Origin: Anthoceros angustus
Lineage: Eukaryota; Streptophyta; Anthocerotopsida; Anthocerotales; Anthocerotaceae
Direction: 5' to 3'
DNA: 64,000 nucleotides
NCBI GenBank assembly: GCA_010909165.1
Contig: MU008165.1
Location: forward strand, 868,001-932,000
Under the pieces are notes generated by a model. That model ran no database searches, was not told the DNA's origin, and saw only the letters and a list, made by a program, of their open reading frames with translations. Shown here piece by piece: positions 1 through 11,572 of the stretch; the stretch's first letter is position 1; each line of letters opens with the position of its first letter. The position numbers were made by a program, and so were the translations under genes.

Positions 1-888
1 ATCTTTTAATAATCGTGTGATCTATTGTTAAGGTATGTTCCATGAAGATTCATGTTCTCCTTTATAGAGGGATGGGTGTATGCATGTGTATTCCGCGTGT
101 TAACGAATTCATTCTTTCTACTTGTTCCCTGAGGTTTCCCTAGAGGGCACGTAAATTACCCAAAGGGCGAGACCTAAACCGAAAGATTTCCTCACCATGA
201 ACTTAAAAATCTCACATTCTTGCAAATATCTTTTAATAATCGTGTGATCTACGTTGTTAAGGTTTGTTCAATGAAGATTCATGTTCTCCTTTACGGAGGG
301 ATGAGTTTATGCATGTATGTTCCTATGTGTGCTAATTCATTCTCTCTACTTGTTCTCTGTTTCCTAGAGGGCACGTAAATTACCCAAAGGGCGAGACCTA
401 AACCGAAAGATTTCCTCCGCACCATGAACTTAAAAATCTCACATTCTTGCAAATATCTTTTAATAATCGTGTGATCTACTTGTTAAGGTATGTTCCATGA
501 AGATTCATGTTCTCCTTTATAGAGGGATGGGTGTATGCATGTGTATTCGTGTTAGAATTCATTCTTTCTACTTGTTCCCTGGGTTTCCCTAGAGCACGAA
601 TTACCCAAAGGCGAGACCTAAACCGAAAGATTTCCTCACCATGAACTTAAAAATCTCACATTCTTGCAAATATCTTTTAATAATCGTGTGATCTCTACGG
701 TTGTTAAGGTTTGTTCAATGAAGATTCATGTTCTCCTTTATAGAGGGATGAGTTTATGCATGTATGTTCTGTGTGTGCTAACGAATTCATTCTCTCTACT
801 TGTTCCTCAGTTTCCCTAGAGCACGTAAATTACCCAAAGGCGAGACCTAAACCGAAAGAAATACTCCTATTTATCAATCTTTAAAATT
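1..888 (+). repeat. U1 exon-intron tandem array upstream of kinase K1 (4 repeats, left end cut by window)
   Basis: Four tandem repeats with donors near 31, 260, 486 and 707 (spacing 221-229 bp). Each repeat holds a roughly 100-105 nt intron: donor AAG/GTATGT or AAG/GTTTGT, branch site GTGTTAAC or GTGCTAAC, a pyrimidine tract, then an acceptor CTGAG or CTCAG before TTTCCCTAG. The rest is a roughly 130 nt exon ending in TTGTTAAG. Two subtypes alternate: alpha (GGTATGTTCCATGAAG, GTGTATGCATGTG) and beta (GGTTTGTTCAATGAAG, GTTTATGCATG). The last beta repeat runs directly into the kinase exon. The splice reading is inference from consensus sites; the repetition is seen directly. Confidence 0.8.
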
Positions 889-1705
889 ATGGAGTCCACA
901 ATGAAATTGAAGTGAGAATGTTTGAAGAAAGATACATATGTGGAAAATGTATCGGTGAAGGAGGTTTTTCCAAAGTCTATGAATGCTATGACAAATATAC
1001 GGAAAGATATTTGCCTGCAAAATTATGAAAAATCTAAAGACATAAATGATGCAATATGTAGAGAGATCAACACTCTTGATCTCTTCCAAAATATTCTCAT
1101 ATTATTAACACAAAAGTGTTCATGAGGATATTGAACATATTTATATTGTGATGGAGCTATGTACCAATGGTACACTAAAGGATGAACTAAAAAGGGGAGC
1201 TTATTGTGAAGAGGATGCAAAATACTTATGTTTAACCTAATGGAGGCAATCAATTTTGCCACGGGCATAATGTTATGCATCGCGATTTGAAACCGCTAAT
1301 ATACTATTACTTAGCCGTCTCAAAGTCATACTAGCGAGACTTTGGTTTATGCTCCATGTCTCCAAACGAACATGAATTATTATGCAGTGCAGAACCCCAT
1401 GTTACATGGCTCGGAGGTATTGGAGTCTCAAGACGATGTAAACATAAGCTATACTTCAAAAGCCGATATTTGGAGCGCAGGAGTCATTTTGTATGAAGTT
1501 TTAACGGAAATCGTCCTTATATAGGATATGAGTTCGACCGCGAAAAAGAAGAAGAATGGATAACTCAATTGGACCTAGATGAGTGGCCCAACATGTCACA
1601 CAAGTGAAGATCTACTACACTCAATGTTACATTTAGAACAAGAGTGTAGACCGGATGTGACAAGTTCTAAACCATTCTTGGTTTTGCTCGCTATCTTATA
1701 TATGA
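889..1705 (+). pseudogene. Kinase copy K1, CDPK-like Ser/Thr kinase, frameshifted
   Basis: This is a complete-length copy of a small cytoplasmic-type Ser/Thr protein kinase of the CAMK/CDPK-like group. It starts at the ATG of MESTMKIEV (889) and ends at a TGA after the SLSYI coding end (1703-1705). Pieces of a glycine loop (GEGGFSKVYE), HRDLK, WSAGVILYEVLT and WPN are readable in different frames. Against the better copies it lacks bases in the ACGGGAAAG stretch, has four As instead of five at CACAAAAAG, and has lost part of the GTPCYMAPE codons (reads GCAGAACCCC, GGCTCGGAG). The longest in-frame C-lobe piece is 1342-1524. No EF-hands follow the kinase. The frameshifts may be sequencing artefacts, so pseudogene status is provisional. 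Confidence 0.8.
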
Positions 1706-4188
1706 AAGATAGTAATTTTATTACATAAGAACTTTTATTTGTATTATATATTTTTAATATAATGATTTTTATTTTAACTTTATTCATAATTTCATTAAAC
1801 CACTCTTGATTGCCTCTTTCTTGTGGAAAGTCTTCAAGCCATCTGGCGATCATGAAATTGATGTAGTGAAGCTAAGATTGGAGTATATCGCTATGTGTTT
1901 AGCTGAGTCTTGTTTTGGTCATTGTCATAGCATGGCATAATAGCATCGGACAATTTCTTCTTCTATAGCTACGCATATTATAGTTACTAAATCGCATGTT
2001 AGAATCTTGACGGGTTCGCAAACCCCGATTTCTGCTTGGCTCTAAGCGTGCTCAACGTGGGGCGACCACACCAAGGGTGTGCGAATGTTTTGAATCATGA
2101 GCCGAGCAAGGCACGTGGCACGAGGCGGAGTGTGAAGATGGCGTGCGAGAAGGAAAATTGGCATTTAGGGGTGGGCTGTTGAAGTCCCACCTTGCGGCCA
2201 GTCACGGAGAGAACTCCTAGCAGGCAATGGACACCGTTGCTGAAAGAAGCCATCACACAAGAAAAGGGGCGGTGGTAGGCTTTAGCACAGCCTTGATGAA
2301 CTGGAGAAATCCTTGCCCATGGCCCCGTGAGTCTCGATGGCAAGGGGATGAAGGCGTGGCCCTTCTTGCATGGGCGAGTACTTGTGAGCGTTCGTTGTCG
2401 CGCATTTCTCCGCCACCCAACCTGGAGGGTTGATGATGACGTGCTTGCAGACGGTGTCCCGGGCAAGGTCTGCGGCCACATCCACAAGGTCCCCCTCGGA
2501 GAGAACATGGGCGTGGCGACGGCGTGATGCGTAATGCGCCGCCCGGGCTGAGAGCGAGGGGCTACGGCGGCAGGTCTAAACAGAGCAGGCCAAAGGTTAG
2601 ACCAAACCAAAGTGAACCTCATCGCGGTAGAAAAGAAGCCGGTGCGACTCAAATACCTTGATGCAAGGTCGGGCTAGAAGCCATGAACTGCTCCTTCCCG
2701 AGCAAGGCGGAGGCGAAGCTGGTCAAGGAATGGAGGAATCGAGGAGCAAAGCCAACGCGTGCCCATACAAGTTTCTTCTCATGGAGGAGGCCAAAAGCCG
2801 GCCCGTCCAGAGACGAGGGCGAATCGGCGACCGCCTAGCCTCGAGGATAGGACACCCTAGCCAATCTTAAGGACAAGCATGCAGGAAGGCGCCTCCTCGG
2901 CCGACGAAGGCCTTGAAGATGCGGTAATCCCAGATTAGGAAATGGGAGGCCTAGATGCGGGTTGAGAGGACCAAGCTCAAGCGTCGTGCGGATGCCTTGC
3001 GGCGCACTAAGGGCCGCTCTTGGCGAGCAATTGCATTCATGTGAGCACTTCCTCAGGACTGACAAGTCTAATATGCAAATACCAATTTGTAACTGGAGAA
3101 ATCCTTGCCCATGGCCCCGTGAGTCTCGATGGCAAGGGGATGAAGGCGTGGCCCTTCTTGCATGGGCGAGTACTTGTGAGCGTTCGTTGTCGCATCTCTC
3201 CGCCACCCAACGAGGGTTGATGATGGCGATGCTTGGGCGGTGTCCGGGCAAGGTGTACGGCCACATCCACAAACTCCCTCGTCGAGAACATGGCGTGTGA
3301 GCGTGATCGTAGCAATGCGCGCCGCCCGGTGGAGAGCGAGGGGCTACGGAGTCTAAAGAGAGCAAAGGTTGGACCAAACCGGGCGGAACCTCATCGGTAG
3401 AAAAGAAGCCGGTCAGAAATACCTTGATGCAAGGTCGGGCTAGAATGAACCTCCCTTCCAGCAAGGCGGAGGCGAGCTCGGTGGTCAAGGAATGGAGGAA
3501 TCGAGGAGCAAAGCCGTGCGTGCCCATACAAGTTTCTTCTCATGGAGGAGGCCAAAAGCCCACGGGTCCAGACGAGGCGAATGCGGCGATGACATTAGCC
3601 TCGGAGGATAGGACACCCTAGCCAATCTTAAGGACAAGCATGCAGGGGCGCCCTCCTCGGCCGAGGCGAAGGCCTTGAAGATGCGGTAATCCCAGGATTA
3701 GGGGAGGCCTAGATGCGGGTTGAGGACCAAGCTCAAGCGTCGTGCGGATGCCTTGCGGCGCACTCTAAGGCGCTCTTGTGAGGTAAGCAATTGCATTCAT
3801 GTGAGCACTTATCGGACAACCAAGCAAAACAAGTCTAATATGCAAATACCAATTTGTAACACTAGGAGAGTAGCAGACGTTGTGGTTTTCCTCCCACACT
3901 CTCCCCAGAACAACACGCAAATTCGCACGTGGCTCTGAGTGATAGCTTTGGCCTCCTCACAACTCTCTTATATGTGAGGAGTTATGATGTGAGCTTGTCC
4001 GGCTGTGAGTCTATATAGATATACTAGGCCTTGGCATGGCATATTCCTAAGATATCCTATTGGCGTGATATGGAAATATCCAAAGAATACACCATAATAT
4101 GCAGGAATATGCTAAAGCATATAACTGTTTATCCACTTAGTTATTGCTAACCGTGTTTAATTGCGATGTTGATGCTTAATTAACATAA
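1706..4188 (+). repeat. U1 kinase 3' flank and spacer module A, with a 792-bp internal duplication
   Basis: Positions 1706-2008 are the AT-rich kinase 3' flank (TTTTATTTGTATTATATATT, then a conserved stretch with ATAGCATCGGACAATTTC). From 2009 comes GC-richer module A, shared by all units, opening with GGGTTCGCAAACCCCGATT. It ends in an AT-rich piece with CTATATAGATATAC (4013) and AATTAACATAACCAC. Only in U1, a block from CTGGAGAAATCC to AATTTGTAAC is present twice (2301-3092 and 3093-3860), with the second copy fused directly onto the first. No protein family is recognised. Short open frames occur on both strands, but indels break them in every copy. Confidence 0.75.
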
Positions 4189-4439
4189 CCACTTCATATT
4201 AATTAATTAATACTAATAACTTACTTAATGATAAGTCATTAGATTAATTAATGCTAGATATAAATGAATTTAACCACTATATTAATTAATTAATACTAAT
4301 AACTTACTTAATGATAGTCATTAGATTAATTAATTGCTAGATATAAATGAATTTAACCACTTATTAATTAATTAATACTAATTACTTACTTAATGATAAG
4401 TCATTAGATTAATTAATGCTAGATATAAATGAATTTAAC
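4189..4439. repeat. U1 AT-rich minisatellite, 3 x about 84 bp
   Basis: Three direct copies of an AT-rich unit. Each contains TTAATTAATTAATACTAAT, ACTTACTTAATGATAAGTC, TAGATTAATTAATGC and ATAAATGAATTTAAC. Copies start near 4189, 4270 and 4354. The array lies between module A and the next kinase promoter, as in every unit. Confidence 0.92.
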
Positions 4440-4560
4440 ATAAATCAGCAGCACTATCTCTTTCTAAAATAGATGCCAATATACCAATCGACACATGCTG
4501 AAAATTTACCAATTTACTAGTTGCCAATATGAAGCTGGTAGTTTCTCATGGGGTATAAAT
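4440..4560 (+). promoter_or_regulatory. U2 kinase promoter with TATA box
   Basis: A TATAAAT box at 4554-4560 in the context CATGGGGTATAAATGG lies about 95 bp before the first splice donor (AAG/GTTTG at 4651-4655). TTGCCAATATGAAG at 4521-4534 gives a CCAAT-like element close upstream. The segment recurs at the same place in all units, which supports a promoter; transcription itself is not shown. Confidence 0.6.
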
Positions 4561-5280
4561 GGGCGACTTAAAATCAAAGGACTCGAACTTCAAATCTTGT
4601 TATCCATTCTTCTTGCATGTAACTTTTCATAATTCTATGATCTACTTGTTAAGGTTTGTTCAATGAAGATTGATGTTCTCCTTACGGAGGGATGAGTTTA
4701 TGCATGTATATTCCTATGTGTGCTAACGAATTCATTCTCTCTACTTGTTCTCTCTGTGTTTCCCTAGAGGGCACGTAAATTACCCAAAGGCGAGACCTAA
4801 ACCGAAAGATTTCCTCCGCCATGAACTTAAAAATCTCACATTCTTGCAAATATCTTTTAATAATCGTGTGATCTACTTGTTAAGGTATGTTCCATGAAGA
4901 TTCATGTTCTCCTTTATAGAGGATGGTGTATGCATGTGTATTACGTGTTAATTCATTCTTTCTACTTGTTCCCTGAGGTTTCCCTAGAGGGCACGTAAAT
5001 TACCCAAAGGGACCTAAACCGAAAGATTTCCTCCGCCATGAACTTAAAAATCTCACATTCTTGCAAATATCTTTTAATAATCGTGTGATCTACTGTTGTT
5101 AAGGTTTGTTCAATGAAGATTCATGTTCTCCTTTAGAGGATGAGTTTATGCATGTATGTTCCTATGTGTGCTAACGAATTCATTCTCTACTTGTTCTCTC
5201 TGAGTTTCCTAGAGGCACGTAAATTACCCAAAGGCGGACCTAAACCGAAAGATACTCCTATTTATCAATCTTTTAAAATT
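4561..5280 (+). repeat. U2 exon 1 plus 3 exon-intron repeats
   Basis: Exon 1 ends in CATGTAACTTTTCATAATTC...TTGTTAAG at 4653. It is followed by repeats beta0 (GATTGATGTTC variant), alpha and beta with donors near 4654, 4883 and 5103. In this unit the terminal exon is open in frame with the kinase through GPKPKDTPIYQSFKIMEST, so the exon before the kinase ATG may encode an N-terminal extension. A run from MSLCMYVPMCANEF upstream is probably intron read-through. Confidence 0.75.
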
Positions 5281-6060
5281 ATGGAGTCCACAATGAAAAT
5301 TGAAGTGAGAATGTTTGAAGAAAGATACATATGTGGAAAATGTATCGGTGAAGGAGGTTTTCAAAGTCTATGAATGCTATGAATATCGGAAAGATATTTC
5401 GCAAAATTATGAAAAATCTAAAGACATAAATGATGCAATATGGAGAGAGATCAACACTCTTGATCTCTTAAAATATTCTCATATTATTAACACAAAAGTG
5501 TTCATGAGGATATTGAACATATTTATATTGTGATGGAGCTATGTACCAATGGTACACTAAAGGATGAACTAAAAAAGGGGAGCTTATTGTGAAGAGGATG
5601 CAAAAATACTTATGTTTAACCTAATGGAGGCAATCAATTTTGCCAGGCATAATGTTATGCATCGCGATTTGAAACCGCTAATATACTATTACTTAGTCTC
5701 AAAGTCATACTAGGACTTTGGTTTATCTTTCCATGTCTCCAAAACGAACATGAATTATTATACAAGAGGGAACCCCATGTTACATGGCTCGGAGGTATGT
5801 CAGGAGAGATGTAAACATAAGCTATCTTAGCCGATTTGGGCGCAGGAGTCATTTTGCCATGAAGTTTTAACCGGAAATCGTCCTTATATAGGATATGAGT
5901 TCGCAAAAAAGAATGGATAACTCAATTGGACCTAGATGAGTGGCCCAACATGTCACCAAGTGAAAGATCTACTACACTCAATGTTACATTTAGAACAAGA
6001 ATTAGAGGATCTTGACAAGTTCTAAACCATTCTTGGTTTTGCTCGCTATCTTATATATGA
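5281..6060 (+). pseudogene. Kinase copy K2, most eroded full-length copy
   Basis: Starts ATGGAGTCC at 5281 and ends with the family TGA at 6058-6060. The N-terminus MESTMKIEVRMFEERY and glycine loop GEGGF are intact and continuous with the upstream exon frame. Then TTTTTCC is shortened to TTTT, destroying the FSK part of the loop. GACAAATATACGGG is reduced to GAATATCGG, and the activation segment reads GGGAACCCCATG then GGCTCGGAGGTATGTCAGG, so the APE region is scrambled. DIWSAG is reduced to GATTTGGGCGCAGG. It carries more deletions than any other full copy and is the best candidate for a genuinely dead member. Confidence 0.8.
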
Positions 6061-7740
6061 AGATAGTAATTTTATTATATAAGAACTTTTATTTGTATTA
6101 TATATTTTAATATAATGATTTTTATTTTAACTTTATTCATAACTTCATTAAACCACTCTTCAGTGCCTCTTTGTTGTGAAAAAGTCTTCAAGCCATGCAA
6201 GCGGCAGTCATGAAATTGATGTAGTGAAGCTGAGATTGGAGTATATCGCTACGTGTTTAGCCTGTGAGTGCTGTTTTGGTCATTGTCATAGCATGGCATA
6301 ATAGCATCGGACAATTTCTTCTTCTATAGCTACGCATATTATAGTTACTAAATCGCATGTTAGAATCTTGTGGGTTCTACCACAGCTCTAAGTGCTCAAC
6401 GTGCTTGGGACGACCACACCAAGGGTGTGCGAATGTTTTGAATCATGAGCGAGCAAGGTAACGTGGCACGAGGCGGGTGTGAAGATGGCGGCGCGAGAAG
6501 GAAAATTGGCATTTAGGGAAAGCACTATTGTTGAAGTCCCACCTGCGTACCGTCCAAGGAGAACTCCTAACTGCGGCAATGGACACCCGTGCTGAAAAAG
6601 CCATCACACAAGAAAAGGCGGGCTGGTAGGCTTTATACAGCCTTGATGAACTGGAGAAATCCTTGCCCATGGCCCCGTGAGTCTCGATGGCAAGGGGATG
6701 AAGGCGTGGCCCTTCTTGCATGGGCGAGTACTTGTGAACGCTTAGTTGTCGCGCTCCGCCACCCAACCGGAGGGTTGATGATGGCGTGCTTGCAGACGTG
6801 TCCGCAAGGTGCATGCGGCCACATCCACGTCCCCTCGCGTCGAGAACATGGCGTCGCGGACGGTGATCACGTCAATGCGCCCGCCTGGAGAGCGAGGGCT
6901 CCCAGTGTCTAAAGAGAGCGCCAAAGGTTGGACCAAACCAGGCGGAACCTCATCGTAGAAAAGAAGCCGGTGCGACTCGAATACCTTGATGCAAGGTCGG
7001 GCTAGAAGCCATGAACCCCTCCCTTCCCGAGCAAGAGCGGAGGCGAGCTCGGAGTCAAGGAATGGAGGAATCGAGGAGCAAAGCCGGCCGTGCCCATACA
7101 AGTTTCTTCTCATGGAGGCCAAAAGCCACCGGCCGTCCCAGAGAACGAGACGATGCGGCGAGCCCGCCTCGGAGGATAGGACACCCTAGCCAATCTTGGA
7201 CAAGCATGCAAGGAAGGCGCCTCCTCGCCCGAGACGGGCCTTGAAGATGCGTAATCCCTGTGGATTAGGAAATGGAGGCCTAGGCGGGTTGAGAGGATGC
7301 TCAAGCGTCGTGCGATGCCTTGCAGACTCTAAGGGCCGCTCTTGACGGGTAAGCAATTGCATTCATGTGAGCACTTCCTCAACGGACAACCAAGCAAAAC
7401 AAGTCTAATATGCAAATACCAATTTGTAACACTAGGAGTAGCTTCGGTTGTGGTTTTTCCTCCCACTCTGAACACAAATTCGGCATGGCTCGGGTGATAG
7501 CTTTGGCCTCCTCACAACTCTCTTGCATTGCATATGTAGAGGACAAGTTATGATGTGAGCGTCCTGTGAAAGGTCTATATGATATCTTGCCTTGGCATTG
7601 GTATTCCTAAGATATCCTATTGCCCTATGAATATCCAAAGAATACACCATAATATGCAAGGAATATGCTAAAGCATATAACTTGTGTTTATCCACTTAGT
7701 TATTGCTAACCGTGTTTAATCGATGCTTAATTAACATAAC
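6061..7740 (+). repeat. U2 kinase 3' flank and spacer module A
   Basis: AT-rich flank 6061-6370, then module A (6371-7740) without internal duplication. A splice-donor-like GGTAAGCAATTGC at about 7350 and a TATATGATATCTTG stretch near 7575 are conserved in position with other units. No gene is recognised. The open frame around GEILAHGPVSLDGKG seen in U8 is broken here. Confidence 0.72.
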
Positions 7741-7993
7741 CACTTATATTAATTAATTAATACTAATAACTTACTTAATGATAAGTCATTAGATTAATTA
7801 ATGCTAGATATAAATGAATTTAACCACTTATATTAATTAATTAATACTAATAACTTACTTAATGATAAGTCATTAGATTAATTAATGCTAGATATAAATG
7901 AATTTAACCACTTCATATTAATTAATTAATACTAATTACTTACTTAATGATAAGTCATTAGATTAATTAATGCTAGATATAAATGAATTTAAC
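7741..7993. repeat. U2 AT-rich minisatellite, 3 x about 84 bp
   Basis: Three nearly identical copies of the TTAATTAATTAATACTAAT unit, ending in GAATTTAACATAAATCAG as in the other units. Confidence 0.92.
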
Positions 7994-8110
7994 ATAAATC
8001 AGCAGCACTATCTCTTTCTAAAATAGATGCCAATATATGCACACATGTTGAAAATTTACCAATTTACTAGTTGCCAATATGAAGCCCGGTAGTTTCTCAT
8101 GGGTATAAAT
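7994..8110 (+). promoter_or_regulatory. U3 kinase promoter with TATA box
   Basis: TATAAAT at 8104-8110 preceded by TCATGGG. The CCAAT-like TTGCCAATATGAAG lies about 30 bp upstream. Spacing to the exon 1 donor (AAG/GTTTG near 8207) matches U2. Confidence 0.6.
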
Positions 8111-8829
8111 GAGACTTAAATCGAATCTCTGACTCGAACTTGAAATCTTGTTATCCATTCTTCTTGCATGTAACTTTTCATAATTCTATGATCTACGGTT
8201 GTTAAGGTTTGTTCAATGAAGATTGATGTTCTCCTTTACGGAGGGATGAGTTTATGCATGTATATTCCTATGTGCTAATTCATTCTCTCTACTTGTTCTC
8301 TGGTTTCCCTAGAGGGCACGTAAATTACCCAAAGGAGACCTAAACCGAAAGATTTCCTCCGCCATGAACTTAAAAATCTCACATTCTTGCAAATATCTTT
8401 TAATAATCGTGTGATCTATTGTTAAGGTATGTTCCATGAAGATTCATGTTCTCCTTTATAGAGGGATGGGTGTATGCATGTGTATTCCGCGTTAACTAAT
8501 TCATTCTTTCTACTTGTTCCCTGTGTTTCCCTAGAGGGCACGAAATTACCCAAAGGGGACCTAAACCGAAAGATTTCCTCCGCCATGAACTTAAAAATCT
8601 CACATTCTTGCAAATATCTTTTAATAATCGTGTGATCTACGGTTGTTAAGGTTTGTTCAATGAAGATTCATGTTCTCCTTTGAGGGATGAGTTTATGCAT
8701 GTATGTTCCTATGTGTGCTAACGAATTCATTCTCTCTACTTGTTCTCTGAGTTTCCCTAGAGGGCACGTAAATTACCCAAAGGCGGACCTAAACCGAAGA
8801 AATACTCCCTTTATCAATCTTTTAAAATT
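8111..8829 (+). repeat. U3 exon 1 plus 3 exon-intron repeats
   Basis: Donors near 8208 (beta0), 8426 (alpha) and 8650 (beta); the last leads into K3a. The branch-like GTGCTAACG and pyrimidine tract ATTCATTCTCTCTACTTG are intact in the last intron, while the acceptor CAG is shortened to GAG. Confidence 0.75.
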
Positions 8830-9228
8830 ATGGAGTCCACAATGAAAATTGAAGTGAGAATGTTTGAAGAAAGATACATATGTGGAAAATGTATCGGTGA
8901 AGGAGGTTTTTCCAAAGTCTATGAATGCTATGACAAATACGGAAAGATATTTGCCTGCAAAATTATGAAAAATCTAAAGACATAAATGATGCAATATGTA
9001 GAGATCAACACTCTTGATCTCTTCCAAAATATTCTCATATTATTAACACAAAAGTGTTCATGAGGATATTGAACATATTTATATTGTGATGGAGCTATGT
9101 ACCAATGGTACACTAAAGGATGAACTAAAAAAGGGGAGCTTATTGTGAAGAGGATGCAAAATACTTATGTTTAACCTAATGGAGGCAATCAATTTTTGCC
9201 ACATAATGTTATGCATCGCGATTTGAAA
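8830..9228 (+). pseudogene. Kinase fragment K3a (N-lobe to HRDLK)
   Basis: Starts at ATG 8830 and covers the N-lobe, hinge (VMELCTNGTL) and start of the catalytic loop (ATGCATCGCGATTTGAAA). It then jumps at GAAA back into the RYICGK region of a second copy. The junction is a 4-base shared sequence (GAAA), typical of short-homology recombination or replication slippage. It lacks DFG, APE and the C-lobe, so alone it cannot make a kinase. Confidence 0.85.
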
Positions 9229-9959
9229 GATACATATGTGGAAAATGTATCGGTGAAGGAGGTTTTTCCAAAGTCTATGAATGCTATGACAAATATACGG
9301 ATATTTGCCTGCAAAATTATGAAAAATCTAAAGACATAAATGATGCAATATGTAGAGAGATCAACACTCTTCGATCTCTTCCAAAATATTCTCATATTAT
9401 TAACACAAAAGTGTTCATGAGGATATTGAACATATTTATATTGTGATGGAGCTATGTACCAATGGTACACTAAAGGATGAACTAAAAAAGGGGAGCTTAT
9501 TGTGAAGAGGATGCAAAATACTTATGTTTAACCTAATGGAGGCAATCAATTTTGCCACATATAATGTTATGCATCGCGATTTGAAACCAATATACTATTA
9601 CTTAGTAGCTCAAAGTCATACTAGCGGATTTGGTTTGTCATTCCATGTCTCCAAACGAACATGAATTATTATGCGGGGGCTGCAACATGTTACATGGCTC
9701 GGAGGTATTGAGTCAAGACGATGTAAACATAAGCTATACTTCAAAAGCCGATATTTGAGCAGAGTCATTTTGTATGAAGTTTTAACTGAAATCGCCCTTA
9801 TATAGGATATGAGTTGCGAGAAAAGAAGAATGGATAACTCAATTGGACCTAGATGAGTGGCCCAACATGTCACCGCGAAGTGAGATCTACTACACTCAAT
9901 GTTACATTTAGAACAAAATTAGAGGCAGGATCTTGTTCTAAACCATTCTTGGTTTTGCT
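9229..9959 (+). pseudogene. Kinase fragment K3b (from RYICGK to near the C-terminus)
   Basis: Begins inside the sixth segment of the N-lobe (GATACATATGTGG), so it has no start codon of its own. It runs to GGTTTTGCT, where it is cut and joined to ATTTATCAATC of K3c. It shares private differences with K3c, such as GGGGGCTGCAACATG in place of the GAAGTPC codons, showing that K3b and K3c arose by duplication of one another. Confidence 0.85.
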
Positions 9960-9980
9960 ATTTATCAATCTTTTAAAATT

Positions 9981-10757
9981 ATGGAGTCCACAATGAAAAT
10001 TGAAGTGAGAATGTTTGAAGAAAGATACATATGTGGAAAATGTATCGGTGAAGGAGGTTTTTCCAAAGTCTATGAATGCTATGACAAATATACGGATATT
10101 TGCCTGCAAAATTATGAAAAATCTAAAGACATAAATGATGCAATATGTAGAGAGATCAACACTCTTCGATCTCTTCCAAAATATTCTCATATTATTAACA
10201 CAAAAGTGTTCATGAGGATATTGAACATATTTATATTGTGATGGAGCTATGTACCAATGGTACACTAAAGGATGAACTAAAAAAGGGGAGCTTATTGTGA
10301 AGAGGATGCAAAATACTTATGTTTAACCTAATGGAGGCAATCAATTTTGCCACATATAATGTTATGCATCGCGATTTGAAACCAATATACTATTACTTAG
10401 TAGCTCAAAGTCATACTAGCGACTTTGGTTTGTCTTCCATGTCTCCAAAACGAACATGAATTATTATGCGGGGGCTGCAACATGTTACATGGCTCGGAGG
10501 TATTGAGTCAAGACGATGTAAACATAAGCTATACTTCAAAAGCCGATATTTGAGCGCAGAGTCATTTTGTATGAAGTTTTAACCGGAAATCGTCCTTATA
10601 TAGGATATGAGTTGCGAGAAAAGAAGAATGGATAACTCAATTGGACCTAGATGAGTGGCCCAACATGTCACCGCGAAGTGAGATCTACTACACTCAATGT
10701 TACATTTAGAACAAAATTAGAGGCAGGATCTTGTTCTAAACCATTCTTGGTTTTGCT
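9981..10757 (+). pseudogene. Kinase fragment K3c (start codon to near C-terminus)
   Basis: ATG at 9981. The N-terminal part is open to 10241 and carries MESTMKIEV, the glycine loop GEGGFSKVYECYD and INTLRSLPKYSH. A four-A run at CACAAAAGTG shifts the frame. The copy is truncated at the same GGTTTTGCT junction as K3b, exactly 800 bp downstream of it, and is nearly identical to K3b over their shared length. Confidence 0.85.
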
Positions 10758-10777
10758 ATTTATCAATCTTTAAAATT

Positions 10778-11572
10778 ATGGAGTCCACAATGAAATTGAA
10801 GTGAGAATGTTTGAAGAAAGATACATATGTGGAAAATGTATCGGTGAAGGAGGTTTTTCCAAAGTCTATGAATGCTATGACAAATATACGGATATTTGCC
10901 TGCAAAATTATGAAAAATCTAAAGACATAAATGATGCAATATGTAGAGAGATCAACACTCTTCGATCTCTTCCAAAATATTCTCATATTATTAACACAAA
11001 AGTGTTCATGAGGATATTGAACATATTTATATTGTGATGGAGCTATGTACCAATGGTACACTAAAGGATGAACTAAAAAAGGGGAGCTTATTGTGAAGAG
11101 GATGCAAAATACTTATGTTTAACCTAATGGAGGCAATCAATTTTGCCACATAATGTTATGCATCGCGATTTGAAACCAATATACTATTATTTAGCCGCCT
11201 CAAAGTCATACTAGCGACTTTGGTTTGTCTGCTCCATGTCTCCAAACGAACATGAATTGTGTGGGAGCTGCAGGGAACCCCATGTTACATGGCTCCGGAG
11301 GTATTGGAGTCAAGACGATGTAAACATAAGCTATACTTCAAAAGCCGATATTTGAGCGCAGAGTCATTTTGTATGAAGTTTTAACGAAATCGCCCTTATA
11401 TAGGATATGAGTTCATAAAAAAGAAGAATGGATAACTCAATTGGACCTAGATGAGTGGCCCAACATGTCACAGTGAAAGATCTACTACACTCAATGTTAC
11501 ATTTAGAACAAGAGTGTAGACCGATGACAAGTTCTAAACCATTCTTGGTTTTGCTCGCTATCTTATATATGA
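10778..11572 (+). pseudogene. Kinase copy K3d, full length, frameshifted
   Basis: Last of the four-copy chain. ATG at 10778-10780, terminal TGA at 11570-11572. It retains GGAGCTGCAGGGAACCCC and GGCTCCGGAGG, so the GAAGTPCYMAPEV activation-loop end is fully encoded. The N-lobe frame is broken after NTLRSLPKYSHIINTK, and the LTGNRP codons are shortened (TTAACGAAATCG). Its 3' flank is the standard one, so this copy ends the original unit. Confidence 0.83.

Noticed and set aside
874-1280. Minus-strand frames reading MEEIKSVDLSTYCIIYVFRF and MYHWYIAPSQYKYVQYPHEH, recurring in every unit
   Set aside because: Antisense shadows of the kinase N-lobe; the plus strand explains the conservation.
2095-3527. 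Long minus-strand frames in module A (185-230 codons)
   Set aside because: Frames differ from unit to unit with indels, show no family resemblance, and conservation is at DNA level in all frames.
4189-4439. CRISPR-like array
   Set aside because: Direct repeats are contiguous without unique spacers and the context is plant nuclear DNA.
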